A stretch of DNA of 64,000 bases from Janthinobacterium sp. UMAB-56 (GTDB taxonomy: Bacteria > Pseudomonadota > Gammaproteobacteria > Burkholderiales > Burkholderiaceae_D), in the NCBI RefSeq assembly GCF_900095265.1, contig NZ_LT607659.1, positions 135,867 through 199,866 on the forward strand, read 5' to 3'. The stretch's first letter is position 1. Each line of letters starts with the position of its first letter. Of this stretch, positions 17,463-25,625 are shown piece by piece. The notes beneath the pieces are model-generated. The model saw only the letters and a program-made list of their open reading frames with translations, did no database searches and was not told the DNA's origin. The position numbers were made by a program, and so were the translations under genes.

Positions 17463-17917
17463 TGAATACCGTACTGGACCTGCGGCGCGAACAGGCCTCG
17501 GCCGCAGAACTCATGACGCATTTTCTCGCCTGCGATCCCGCATTCCTCGCGTCCTTGCGTGCACGCACCAGTTTGCCTGATTACGCCAGCAAGCTGCACG
17601 CACGCGCGCTGCGCTTCGAAGCGTGGTCAGGCGGGCGGCTAGCCGGCTTGCTGGCCGTCTATCATGACGCCACGGCGGGTGTGGCCTACATCAGCAACGT
17701 CAGCGTGTTGACAGAATACTGCCGCCAGGGCGTCGCCAGCCAGATGCTCACCACCTGCCTTGCGCATGCGCGCCAGCAAGGGCTGCGCGCAATCACGCTG
17801 GAAGTGGCGCGCGACAATCAGCCGGCCATCGCGCTGTATCGCCGCCATGGCTTTTCCCCCCTGCCCGGAGCCGATGACGAGCGCTTGCGCATGCAATTAC
17901 AATTCAGGCATCCCTAG
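17459..17917 (+). CDS. GNAT-family N-acetyltransferase
   Basis: 152 residues with a GNAT fold: AYISNVSVLTEYCRQGVASQ carries the acetyl-CoA pyrophosphate loop (R/QxxGxA type), and VARDNQPAIALYRRHGF is motif B. Likely substrate: the amino group of a sugar made by the upstream aminotransferase, as in PseH- and WeaH-type steps; this is inference from context, since GNATs also modify proteins and drugs. It overlaps the propeller gene by 4 bp and ends before the leader of the SPINDLY gene. Confidence 0.75.
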   Translation: MMNTVLDLRREQASAAELMTHFLACDPAFLASLRARTSLPDYASKLHARALRFEAWSGGRLAGLLAVYHDATAGVAYISNVSVLTEYCRQGVASQMLTTCLAHARQQGLRAITLEVARDNQPAIALYRRHGFSPLPGADDERLRMQLQFRHP

Positions 17918-17973
17918 CCCGGCATTAGCAGCGCAGTACCTTGGCTGCGTATTGTTGCAAAACGGATATAACG

Positions 17974-18027
17974 AAAAAATTCCACACGGAAACTCTCTAT
18001 TTCAATTCCCAGCAGTTACAATTCGCG
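17974..18027 (+). promoter_or_regulatory. Promoter element shared with the aminotransferase operon (copy B)
   Basis: Aligns base for base with 14298-14350, including CAGTTACAATTC with a TACAAT -10-like box and the same distance (24 nt) to the ATG. Its upstream part, AATTCCACACGG, also matches the AATTTCCAYAYGG block before flagellins 2-4, a possible shared activator or UP-like site. Confidence 0.5.
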
Positions 18028-18051
18028 CTGGCACATCTTCCTCCGACATCC

Positions 18052-21000
18052 ATGAGCACCCATACCCCTGAAGCAGTGAACCTCGACGCTGATCTGCAGC
18101 GCGCTATCGAACATCACCAGGCGGGGCGCCATGCGGAAGCGGAGGCGCTGTATCTGTCAATAGTGCAGGCACAGCCATATCATGCCATTGCCAACCACAA
18201 TGTCGGCCTGCTGGCCGGGCAACTGGGCTTTCACGATGCGGCGCTGCCCTATTTGCGCACGGCGCTGTCGGTCAATCCGGACGAAGGCCAATTCTGGATC
18301 TCCTATGCAAATGGCCTGCTGGCGGCGGAACAGGCCGAACATGGACTGGAAATCATTGAAAGCGCGATCCAGCGCGGACTCGATAACGCGGAGTCACAGG
18401 CATTGTTGGCTCGCGCCCAAGTCGCAGTCGCGCAGCTGCCACAGACCCCACGCGCAGAGGAAATGCAACATGTGATTGCGTTGTATAACGCGGGCCAGTA
18501 CGCGCAGCTAGAGAGTGCCACGCGCGCCCTGATCGCCAGCTATCCTGAATCGGGCTTTGCATGGAGCGTCCTCGGTACGGCCTTGCAACTGCAGGGGAAA
18601 GATGCGCTGTCGACTTTACAAAAAACCGTGGCGCTCACACCACACGATGCGGAAGCCCATGGCAATTTGGGCAATGCCTGGCAAGCTACAGGACAATACG
18701 AACAATCCATTGACTCCTATCTGCGAGCACTGGAGATCCAGCCCGACTTTGCCGAAGCGCATGGCAACCTGGGCAGTGCACTGGTGGCGCTGGGGCGGCT
18801 GGACGAGGCGGCGCACGCGTATCGCCAGGCCTTGACCATCAATCCGGCCTATGCCATGGCACACTTCAATTTAGGCAACACCTTCAAGTCGCTGGGCGAC
18901 CTGGACGGCGCCGTTGCCAGTTATCGCCAAGCGCTGGAGATCGTGCCTGACGATGCCGAACTGCACGGCAACCTGGGCAATGCGCTGCAGGCCCTCGGGC
19001 AGCTCGACGATGCGGCGGCCAGTTACCGGCGCGCCATCGCGCTAGCGCCGGACTATGCCTTGGTCCACAGCAACCTGGGCGCCACCTTGCAAGACCTGGA
19101 GCAGCTGGACGAAGCGTTGGCATGCCATGCAACGGCGGTGCGCCTCGACGCTGGCAATGCCGCTTTCCAGAATGGCTTGGGACTGTGCCTAAATGCGCTG
19201 GAGCGGCAGGAAGAGGCGCTCGATGCCTTCCAGCGTGCGCATGACAGCAGCCCCAAGGACATTGGCATCTGCACCAATCTCGGCAGCACGCTGCTGACGC
19301 TGGATCGCAAGCCGCAGGCGCTGGAAATCTATCAGGCCCTGGTGGAACTGGATGCGGAAAATGCCCTCAACTATAACAATCTAGGCCTGATTCTGCTGGA
19401 GCTGGCACGCCTGGACGACGCCATTGCCATGCACCGCAAGGCGCTGCAGCTGGACCCTGGCTACGGCAAGACCCTGCTACATCTGGCAGATGCCCTGACT
19501 GCCGCGCGCGACTTCGACGGCGCGGTCGATTGCCAACGCCAGGCGCTGGCACTGGATCCGGAGTCGGCCGACTTGCACAACCGGCTCGGCATCGCCCTGC
19601 AAAAAGCCAAATGCTATGACGAAGCACTGCTCGTGTACGCCAAGGCACTCGAATTTGAAACCGGGCATGCCATCGTGCATAGCAATATCGGTGCCGTGCT
19701 GCATGACCAGAAGCGCCACGAAGAGGCGTTGGAGCAATACCGCAAGGCGATCGCGCTCGACCCCGGCTTTGCCGCCGCCCACCTGAACATGGGCATCGCG
19801 TATCGCATGCTGAACCACTATGACGAGGCCATCGCCGCGTTCAACCAGGCGATCGCGCTCAAGCCTGCCTACCTGGAGGCGCATGCCAGCCTGGGCGCAA
19901 CCTTGTGCGAAAAAGGCATGCTGCAGGAAGCCATCGCCAGTTGCCGGGCCGCCCTGGCCATCGATCCGCAATGCGCCCCCGTGTATAGCAACTTGCTGTT
20001 TTGCCTGACGCACCTGGATTACCCTGATCCGGCCCTGCTGTTTGCGGAACACCAGAAATTTGCCGACATATTCGAAACGCCGCTGCGCGCCAGCTGGCCG
20101 CAACACCGCAATGACCGCGATCCGGAGCGAGTGCTGAAGGTGGGCTTTGTCTCGGGTGACTTCAATAACCACGCGGTGGCTAATTTTGTCCTACCCATCT
20201 TCCATCACCTGAGCCCCTCACCACGCGTCGTGTTGTATGGTTACTACACCAATGTGCTCGAGGATGACTGCACCGCGCGCATCCGCGAACTGCTGCACCA
20301 TTGGCGCCCCGTGAATCACCTCAGCAATACCGAGCTGGCGGCGCAGATTGAAAACGACAGGATCGATGTCCTGATCGACCTGTCGGGCCATACAGGCATC
20401 AACCGCTTATTGGCCTTTGCCCACAAACCCGCGCCGGTACAGGCAAGCTGGATGGGCTACCCTGGCACCACGGGCCTGAAAGCCATCGATTACTTCCTGT
20501 GCGACCGCTTTTACCTGCCGCCTGGCGAGATGGAAAAGCAGTTCAGCGAAGCCATCGCCTATCTGCCGGCTGCTGCGCCGTTCCTGCCGTCCGCGATGTC
20601 GCCATCCGTGAATGCCCTGCCTACGTTGCAGAACGGCTATATGACCTTCGGCAGCTTCAACCGGCCGAACAAACTCAGCCGCGAAGTGATTGCCGCCTGG
20701 GCGCAACTGCTGCGCGCCGTACCCACCGCACGCATGCTGATGGGTGCGATGCCAAAAAGCGGCACCTTCGATACCTACATCGACTGGTTCGCCAGCGAGG
20801 GCATCGCGCGCGACCGCCTCGAGTTCCATCCGCGCACATCAACCGAGGAATATTTGCATTTGCATCACAAAGTAGACCTGTGCCTCGACACTTTCCCATA
20901 TACAGGCGGCACCACCACCATGCATGCCCTGTGGATGGGCGTGCCCACGCTGACCATCCCGGGCAACACCTTGCCGGGCAGGGTCACGGCGTGCGCCCTC

Positions 21001-21264
21001 AGCCACATGGGCCTGACCGCCTTCATCGCGCGCGACACCGATGATTTCGTTGCCAAGGGCACGTATATCGCCAACGATCCGGCGCTGCTGGCCAATATCC
21101 GCAGCAATTTGCGCCAACTGATTGAAAATTCGGCCATGGGTCGCTCGGAAGTCATCGCCGCCGGTCTCGAAGGCGCCATGCGCGCCATGTGGCACCGCTG
21201 GTGCGAAGGCAAGGCAGCGGCCACCTTCGAGATTGAACTGGATTCTCATGAGGAAGTTGCCTGA
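18052..21264 (+). CDS. TPR-repeat SPINDLY/OGT-like protein O-glycosyltransferase
   Basis: 1070 residues from the ATG at 18052; no Shine-Dalgarno is visible. Residues about 12-640 are a superhelix of some eighteen TPR repeats (recurring NLGxxLxxxGxxDEAxxxYRxAL). The C-terminal Glyco_transf_41 domain (about 690-1055) has VGFVSGDFNNHAVANF, the SGHTGINRLLAF and QASWMGYPGTTG segments, FGSFNRPNKLS, and the nucleotide-binding DTFPYTGGTTTMHALWMG. Such enzymes transfer GlcNAc or related sugars to Ser/Thr of proteins. The gene ends 127 bp before flagellin 1, so flagellin is the obvious candidate acceptor. Confidence 0.85.
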   Translation: MSTHTPEAVNLDADLQRAIEHHQAGRHAEAEALYLSIVQAQPYHAIANHNVGLLAGQLGFHDAALPYLRTALSVNPDEGQFWISYANGLLAAEQAEHGLEIIESAIQRGLDNAESQALLARAQVAVAQLPQTPRAEEMQHVIALYNAGQYAQLESATRALIASYPESGFAWSVLGTALQLQGKDALSTLQKTVALTPHDAEAHGNLGNAWQATGQYEQSIDSYLRALEIQPDFAEAHGNLGSALVALGRLDEAAHAYRQALTINPAYAMAHFNLGNTFKSLGDLDGAVASYRQALEIVPDDAELHGNLGNALQALGQLDDAAASYRRAIALAPDYALVHSNLGATLQDLEQLDEALACHATAVRLDAGNAAFQNGLGLCLNALERQEEALDAFQRAHDSSPKDIGICTNLGSTLLTLDRKPQALEIYQALVELDAENALNYNNLGLILLELARLDDAIAMHRKALQLDPGYGKTLLHLADALTAARDFDGAVDCQRQALALDPESADLHNRLGIALQKAKCYDEALLVYAKALEFETGHAIVHSNIGAVLHDQKRHEEALEQYRKAIALDPGFAAAHLNMGIAYRMLNHYDEAIAAFNQAIALKPAYLEAHASLGATLCEKGMLQEAIASCRAALAIDPQCAPVYSNLLFCLTHLDYPDPALLFAEHQKFADIFETPLRASWPQHRNDRDPERVLKVGFVSGDFNNHAVANFVLPIFHHLSPSPRVVLYGYYTNVLEDDCTARIRELLHHWRPVNHLSNTELAAQIENDRIDVLIDLSGHTGINRLLAFAHKPAPVQASWMGYPGTTGLKAIDYFLCDRFYLPPGEMEKQFSEAIAYLPAAAPFLPSAMSPSVNALPTLQNGYMTFGSFNRPNKLSREVIAAWAQLLRAVPTARMLMGAMPKSGTFDTYIDWFASEGIARDRLEFHPRTSTEEYLHLHHKVDLCLDTFPYTGGTTTMHALWMGVPTLTIPGNTLPGRVTACALSHMGLTAFIARDTDDFVAKGTYIANDPALLANIRSNLRQLIENSAMGRSEVIAAGLEGAMRAMWHRWCEGKAAATFEIELDSHEEVA

Positions 21265-21299
21265 CAGCACCATGGCCGCATAAATATTTCCAGAAAGCA

Positions 21300-21332
21300 T
21301 TTAATAAAAAAGCGCTGATGGTCGTCCTGTAG
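21300..21332 (+). promoter_or_regulatory. Flagellin 1 promoter box
   Basis: TTTAATAA (21300-21307), 12 nt, GGTCGTCCTGTAG (21320-21332). The same two-box layout with an exact 12-nt spacer precedes all five flagellins. The spacing fits a sigma-28 (FliA) promoter although the sequence differs from the enteric GCCGATAA consensus. Confidence 0.55.
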
Positions 21333-21336
21333 TGAT

Positions 21337-21359
21337 GGAGAGCGCAAATTTGCAGCTCC
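21337..21359 (+). promoter_or_regulatory. 5' stem-loop in flagellin 1 leader
   Basis: GGAG (21337-21340) pairs with CTCC (21356-21359) around a palindromic GCAAATTTGC core. It starts 17 nt after the GGTCG box and ends 31 nt before the ATG, matching the stem-loops of flagellins 2-4 in position but not in sequence. Confidence 0.5.
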
Positions 21360-21390
21360 CGGCCGAATTTACCCTATTAGGAGTTTTCCC

Positions 21391-22278
21391 ATGCTGAGTT
21401 TGCATACCAACAACGCATCGCTGTCCGCACAAAACTCGATTGCAAAAACGCAATCGCAATTGTCGACCTCGATGACCCGCCTGAGCACCGGCTACCGCAT
21501 CAATTCGGCTATGGACGACGCCGCCGGCCTGCAGATCGCCACACGTCTGAAAGCCCAGACCAGCGGCATGACCGTTGCCATGAGCAACACGCAAAACAGC
21601 ACCTCGATGCTGCAAACGGCCGAAGGCGCGTTTGGCGAAGTGACCAACATGCTGGTGCGCATGAAGGATCTGGCTACGCAAGCGGCCGATGCCTCGTCGA
21701 ACACGGATGATCAGAAAGCCATGCAGGCAGAGTTCGACGCCCTGGGCCAAGAACTGTACAACATCATGAGCAACACCACGTTCGGTGGCAGCAAGCTGCT
21801 GGGCGACGGCGCCGGCACCGCCGGTTCGCCGACCCTGTCGACCACCATGACGTTCCAGATTGGCGCAAGCTCGACGGAAAAAATGTCGATCGACGTCTCG
21901 GGCGGCATGTCGACCCTGAACACGGCGCTGAAATCCGTGTCGACCAAATTCTCGTCGGTTGCCACGACGACCGCCGGCGCCGAAATCTCCACGGGCACCG
22001 CCGCCAATACCATGATCAAGACGCTGGCCGATGCCATCGACAACGTCGGCACCGTGCGCTCCGCACTGGGCGCCGCAGCCAACCGTCTGGACCACATCAA
22101 CAGCAACCTGTCGAATATCTCGACCAACACCAAGGCCGCGACCGGCCGCATCATGGACGTTGACTTCGCCACCGAAAGCTCGAACATGACGTCGTCGCAA
22201 ATGCTGCTGCAAGCCGGCACCGCAATGCTGAAACAAAGCAACAGCATGTCCTCGATGGTCATGTCCCTGCTGCAATAA
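21391..22278 (+). CDS. fliC: Flagellin 1 of 5
   Basis: A filament subunit of 295 residues, exported by the flagellar type III system. The conserved D0/D1 N-terminal region (about 1-130, MLSLHTNNASLSAQNSI start) and C-terminal region (about 215-295, NRLDHINSNLSN ... MVMSLLQ) are complete. The central segment is only about 80 residues, Ser/Thr-rich and variable, so the outer D2/D3 domains are nearly absent, as in small lateral-type flagellins. It has its own promoter box, 5' hairpin, TATTAGGAG ribosome site and terminator. It is the first flagellin after the SPINDLY gene. Confidence 0.95.
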   Translation: MLSLHTNNASLSAQNSIAKTQSQLSTSMTRLSTGYRINSAMDDAAGLQIATRLKAQTSGMTVAMSNTQNSTSMLQTAEGAFGEVTNMLVRMKDLATQAADASSNTDDQKAMQAEFDALGQELYNIMSNTTFGGSKLLGDGAGTAGSPTLSTTMTFQIGASSTEKMSIDVSGGMSTLNTALKSVSTKFSSVATTTAGAEISTGTAANTMIKTLADAIDNVGTVRSALGAAANRLDHINSNLSNISTNTKAATGRIMDVDFATESSNMTSSQMLLQAGTAMLKQSNSMSSMVMSLLQ

Positions 22279-22297
22279 TCGACTGCGCTTCAAGACT

Positions 22298-22328
22298 AGC
22301 CCCGGCAAGCGATTGCCGGGGCTTTTTT
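22298..22328 (+). terminator. Flagellin 1 terminator
   Basis: An 11-bp perfect stem AGCCCCGGCAA / TTGCCGGGGCT with loop GCGA, then TTTTT. Confidence 0.92.
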
Positions 22329-22366
22329 CATCCAGCAACATCCATATAAAAAATTTCCATATGGCA

Positions 22367-22400
22367 TTTAATAAACGTCGAGGCATGGTCGTCTTGTACT
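22367..22400 (+). promoter_or_regulatory. Flagellin 2 promoter box
   Basis: TTTAATAA (22367-22374), 12 nt, GGTCGTCTTGTACT (22387-22400), preceded by AATTTCCATATGG. The downstream box is identical to that of flagellin 3 and nearly that of fliD. Confidence 0.55.
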
Positions 22401-22402
22401 AA

Positions 22403-22427
22403 GGAGAGCGCGATGGTTCGCGGCTCC
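22403..22427 (+). promoter_or_regulatory. 5' stem-loop in flagellin 2 leader
   Basis: GGAG (22403-22406) pairs with CTCC (22424-22427), and inner GCG pairs with CGC. It lies 16 nt after GGTCG and ends 31 nt before the ATG. Confidence 0.45.
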
Positions 22428-22458
22428 CGACCGAACATACTTATTAGGAGTTTTTCCA

Positions 22459-23328
22459 ATGCTGAGCCTGCATACCAACAATGCGTCGCTGTCCGCGCAA
22501 AATTCGATTGCTAAAACGCAATCGCAACTGTCCACCTCGATGACCCGCTTGAGCACAGGCTACCGCATCAATTCAGCCATGGATGACGCGGCCGGCCTGC
22601 AGATCGCCACGCGCTTGAAAGCCCAGACCAGCGGCATGACCGTTGCCATGAGCAACACCCAAAACAGCACCTCGATGCTGCAAACGGCTGAAGGCGCGTT
22701 TGGCGAAGTCACCAACATGCTGATCCGCATGAAGGACCTGGCCACCCAAGCTGCCGATGCCTCGTCGAACGTGGACGACAAAAAGGCCATGCAGGCAGAA
22801 TTCGATGCCCTAGGCTCGGAACTGGCCAACGTCATGACCAACACCACCTTCGGCGGCAGCTTGTTGCTGGGCGATGGCACGGGCGCCACCGGCACGCTGT
22901 CGTCGGCCATGACCTTCCAGATCGGCGCGAGCTCGACGGAAAAAATGTCGATCGACGTCACCGCCGGCATGACCGGCCTGGCAGCTGCCCTGAAAGCCGT
23001 ATCGGCCAGCTTCTCCACCGCCGGCGCCGCCGGTACGGAATTGACGGCAGCGGCCAACGCCGCCATCGGCAACCTGACCACCGCCATCGACAAGGTTGGC
23101 ACCGTGCGCTCGGCCCTGGGCGCCGCCGCCAACCGCCTTGACCACATCAACAGCAACCTGTCGAACATCGCCACCAACACCAAGGCCGCGACCGGTCGCA
23201 TCATGGACGTTGACTTCGCCACCGAAAGCTCGAACATGACGTCGTCGCAAATGCTGCTGCAAGCCGGCACCGCGATGCTGAAACAAAGCAACAGCATGTC
23301 CTCGATGGTCATGTCCCTGCTGCAATAA
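22459..23328 (+). CDS. fliC: Flagellin 2 of 5
   Basis: 289 residues with the same D0/D1 ends as flagellin 1; differences concentrate in residues about 103-210 (for example the VDDKKAMQAEFDALGSELANVM stretch and an Ala-rich centre). Many third-codon positions in the conserved ends are identical to the other copies. It starts at the ATG at 22459 after TATTAGGAG. It has its own terminator, whose stem is the same as that of flagellin 1, which supports a recent tandem duplication. Confidence 0.95.
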   Translation: MLSLHTNNASLSAQNSIAKTQSQLSTSMTRLSTGYRINSAMDDAAGLQIATRLKAQTSGMTVAMSNTQNSTSMLQTAEGAFGEVTNMLIRMKDLATQAADASSNVDDKKAMQAEFDALGSELANVMTNTTFGGSLLLGDGTGATGTLSSAMTFQIGASSTEKMSIDVTAGMTGLAAALKAVSASFSTAGAAGTELTAAANAAIGNLTTAIDKVGTVRSALGAAANRLDHINSNLSNIATNTKAATGRIMDVDFATESSNMTSSQMLLQAGTAMLKQSNSMSSMVMSLLQ

Positions 23329-23347
23329 TCGACTACGCTTCAAGAAC

Positions 23348-23368
23348 AGCCCCGGCAAGCGATTGCCG
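23348..23368 (+). terminator. Flagellin 2 terminator
   Basis: The same AGCCCCGGCAA / TTGCCGGGGCT stem and T-run as after flagellin 1. Confidence 0.92.
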
Positions 23369-23416
23369 GGGCTTTTTTCATGGCCATACGCGATTATGAA
23401 AAATTTCCATACAGCA

Positions 23417-23450
23417 TTTAATAAGCCGGCAGATCTGGTCGTCTTGTACT
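23417..23450 (+). promoter_or_regulatory. Flagellin 3 promoter box
   Basis: TTTAATAA (23417-23424), 12 nt, GGTCGTCTTGTACT (23437-23450), preceded by AATTTCCATACAG. Confidence 0.55.
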
Positions 23451-23453
23451 ATT

Positions 23454-23476
23454 GAGGGCAAGAAACGTTGCCCCTC
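23454..23476 (+). promoter_or_regulatory. 5' stem-loop in flagellin 3 leader
   Basis: GAGGGCAA (23454-23461) pairs with TTGCCCCTC (23468-23476, one bulged base) around a 6-nt loop. It begins 17 nt after GGTCG and ends 28 nt before the ATG. This is the strongest of the four leader hairpins. Confidence 0.55.
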
Positions 23477-23504
23477 GACGAATTAACCTTACAGGAGCAA
23501 CACC

Positions 23505-24377
23505 ATGCTGAGCCTTCACACCAATAACGCATCGCTGTCCGCACAGAACTCGATTGCCAAGACCCAATCGCAGCTGTCGACCTCGATGACACGCCTGAGC
23601 ACCGGATACCGCATCAACTCCGCCATGGATGACGCTGCCGGCCTGCAGATCGCCACGCGCCTGAAAGCCCAGACCAGCGGCATGACCGTTGCCATGAGCA
23701 ACACGCAAAACAGCACCTCGATGCTGCAAACTGCTGAAGGCGCGTTTGGCGAAGTCACCAACATGCTGGTACGCATGAAGGATCTGGCCACCCAAGCTGC
23801 CGATGCCTCGTCGAACGCACAAGACAAGACCGCCATGCAGGCAGAGTACAACGCCCTGGGCCAGGAACTGTACAACGTCATGACCAACACCACTTTCGGC
23901 GGCAGCTTGCTGATGGGTAATGGCACAGGCACCACCGGCACGCTGTCGGCCGCCATGACCTTCCAGATCGGCGCGAGCTCGACGGAAAACATGACGATCG
24001 ACGTCAAGACCAACATGGTCACCCTGTCGGCATCGCTACTGGCCGCGACGAAGAACTTCGCCGCCGCTGCCTCGACCGGCGCGTCGGAACTGACCACCAC
24101 CGCCAACGCCACCATCGACCTGCTGGCCACGGCCATCAACGACGTGGGTACCGTACGCTCGGCCCTGGGCGCTGCCGCCAACCGCCTCGACCACATCAAC
24201 AGCAACCTGTCGAACATCGCCACCAACACCAAGGCCGCGACCGGCCGCATCATGGACGTCGATTTCGCCACCGAAAGCTCGAACATGACGTCGTCGCAAA
24301 TGCTGCTGCAAGCCGGCACCGCGATGCTGAAACAAAGCAATAGTATGTCCTCGATGGTCATGTCCTTGTTGCAATAA
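23505..24377 (+). CDS. fliC: Flagellin 3 of 5
   Basis: 290 residues; conserved ends as in flagellins 1, 2 and 4. The central part is distinctive: AQDKTAMQAEYNALG, then a Thr/Ala-rich stretch around residues 165-205 (KTNMVTLSASLLAATKNF), and ENMTIDV replaces the EKMSIDV of copies 1 and 2. The Ser/Thr-rich centre would offer O-glycosylation sites. It is preceded by ACAGGAG and followed by its own terminator, so it is probably transcribed alone. Confidence 0.95.
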   Translation: MLSLHTNNASLSAQNSIAKTQSQLSTSMTRLSTGYRINSAMDDAAGLQIATRLKAQTSGMTVAMSNTQNSTSMLQTAEGAFGEVTNMLVRMKDLATQAADASSNAQDKTAMQAEYNALGQELYNVMTNTTFGGSLLMGNGTGTTGTLSAAMTFQIGASSTENMTIDVKTNMVTLSASLLAATKNFAAAASTGASELTTTANATIDLLATAINDVGTVRSALGAAANRLDHINSNLSNIATNTKAATGRIMDVDFATESSNMTSSQMLLQAGTAMLKQSNSMSSMVMSLLQ

Positions 24378-24412
24378 TTTTCTTCCTGTAGTTTCCGCTG
24401 GTACCGGCCAGC

Positions 24413-24443
24413 AAGAAAGCCAGGCCGCGCGTCTGGCTTTCTT
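24413..24443 (+). terminator. Flagellin 3 terminator
   Basis: An 11-bp stem AAGAAAGCCAG / CTGGCTTTCTT with a 9-nt loop. It differs from the stems after flagellins 1 and 2. Confidence 0.85.
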
Positions 24444-24481
24444 ACACCCATCGCATTCCATTAAATAATTTCCACACGGCA

Positions 24482-24515
24482 TTTAACGTTTACCTCCAAG
24501 TGGTCGCCTGTTTTG
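24482..24515 (+). promoter_or_regulatory. Flagellin 4 promoter box
   Basis: TTTAACGT (24482-24489), 12 nt, GGTCGCCTGTTTTG (24502-24515), preceded by AATTTCCACACGG. It is the most diverged of copies 1-4, but the spacing is kept. Confidence 0.5.
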
Positions 24516-24519
24516 CTTG

Positions 24520-24542
24520 AGGACGAAAAATACTACCGTCCT
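24520..24542 (+). promoter_or_regulatory. 5' stem-loop in flagellin 4 leader
   Basis: AGGACG (24520-24525) pairs perfectly with CGTCCT (24537-24542). Both arms differ from the other copies, yet pairing and position (18 nt after GGTCG, 28 nt before the ATG) are kept. Confidence 0.55.
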
Positions 24543-24570
24543 GCAATGCATTTACCACAGGAGTTACCAT

Positions 24571-25452
24571 ATGCTGAGCCTACACACCAACAACGCATCG
24601 CTGTCCGCACAGAACTCGATCGCCAAGACCCAATCGCAACTGTCGACCTCAATGACACGCTTGTCCACCGGCTACCGCATCAACTCAGCCATGGACGACG
24701 CCGCTGGCCTGCAGATCGCCACGCGCCTGAAAGCGCAGACCAGCGGCATGACCGTTGCCATGAGCAACACGCAAAACAGCACCTCGATGCTGCAAACGGC
24801 CGAAGGCGCGTTTGGCGAAGTCACTAACATGCTGGTACGCATGAAGGATCTGGCTACGCAAGCGGCCGATGCTTCGTCGAACGGCCAGGACAAGACCGCC
24901 ATGCAAGCCGAATACGACGCGCTGGGCCTGGAACTGTACAACGTCATGACCAACACCACCTTTGGTGGCCAGACCCTGCTGGGCGACGGCACCGCCGGTA
25001 AGGGTACGCTGTCGGATGCGATGACCTTCCAGATCGGCGCAAGCTCGATGGAAAAAATGAGCATCAACGTATCCACTGACATGGGCGCGCTGAACACCAA
25101 GCTGATGGCGCTGTCGGCCAACAACTTCAAGGCCAGCACCGCAGGCGTGGGCACCGAACTGACTGCCGCCGGTACCGCCAATACCACCATCGACAAACTG
25201 GCAGCTGCCATCGACAACGTCGGTACCGTGCGTTCCGCTCTGGGCGCCGCCGCCAACCGTCTCGACCACATCAACAGCAACCTGTCGAACATCGCCACCA
25301 ACACCAAGGCCGCTACCGGCCGTATCATGGACGTCGATTTCGCTACCGAAAGCTCGAACATGACCTCGTCGCAAATGCTGCTGCAAGCCGGCACCGCGAT
25401 GCTGAAACAAAGCAACAGCATGTCCTCGATGGTCATGTCCTTGCTGCAATAA
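24571..25452 (+). CDS. fliC: Flagellin 4 of 5
   Basis: 293 residues from the ATG at 24571, preceded by ACAGGAG; in-frame codons further upstream belong to the leader hairpin region and are not used here. D0/D1 ends match copies 1-3. The centre differs: GQTLLGDGTAGKGTLSDAM, then KLMALSANNFKASTAGVGTE, and MEKMSINV. It has its own intrinsic terminator. Its expression may differ from copies 1-3 because its promoter box is the least similar. Confidence 0.95.
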   Translation: MLSLHTNNASLSAQNSIAKTQSQLSTSMTRLSTGYRINSAMDDAAGLQIATRLKAQTSGMTVAMSNTQNSTSMLQTAEGAFGEVTNMLVRMKDLATQAADASSNGQDKTAMQAEYDALGLELYNVMTNTTFGGQTLLGDGTAGKGTLSDAMTFQIGASSMEKMSINVSTDMGALNTKLMALSANNFKASTAGVGTELTAAGTANTTIDKLAAAIDNVGTVRSALGAAANRLDHINSNLSNIATNTKAATGRIMDVDFATESSNMTSSQMLLQAGTAMLKQSNSMSSMVMSLLQ

Positions 25453-25484
25453 TCTTTGCCTGGCCGCTTGCGGCCAGCAACGCC

Positions 25485-25512
25485 AAGCCAGGCTGCGGTC
25501 TGGCTTTTTTTA
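25485..25512 (+). terminator. Flagellin 4 terminator
   Basis: The stem AGCCAG / CTGGCT with an 8-nt loop is followed by a run of seven Ts; an additional TGGCCG / CGGCCA hairpin lies just upstream. Confidence 0.8.
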
Positions 25513-25550
25513 TGTGCGAAACATATTAATTTGACTATATTGCCTTTCGA

Positions 25551-25583
25551 TTTAACAATGCTGGCGCCACAGTCGCCTATACA
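25551..25583 (+). promoter_or_regulatory. Flagellin 5 promoter box
   Basis: TTTAACAA (25551-25558), 12 nt, AGTCGCCTATACA (25571-25583). The spacing is the same as in copies 1-4. No leader stem-loop comparable to the other copies is seen. Confidence 0.45.
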
Positions 25584-25625
25584 AGATAGACCCGTTTCAC
25601 CCTCACCGCCCACCGGAGCCGCCAC

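Noticed and set aside
23516..24451. Long minus-strand frames opposite each flagellin
   Set aside because: They recur only because the flagellin ends are nearly identical; each mirrors the flagellin codons and has no start signals.
21391..25452. Tandem block as a satellite repeat or CRISPR-like array
   Set aside because: The repeat unit is a complete flagellin gene of about 1 kb with promoter and terminator, so ordinary gene duplication explains it.
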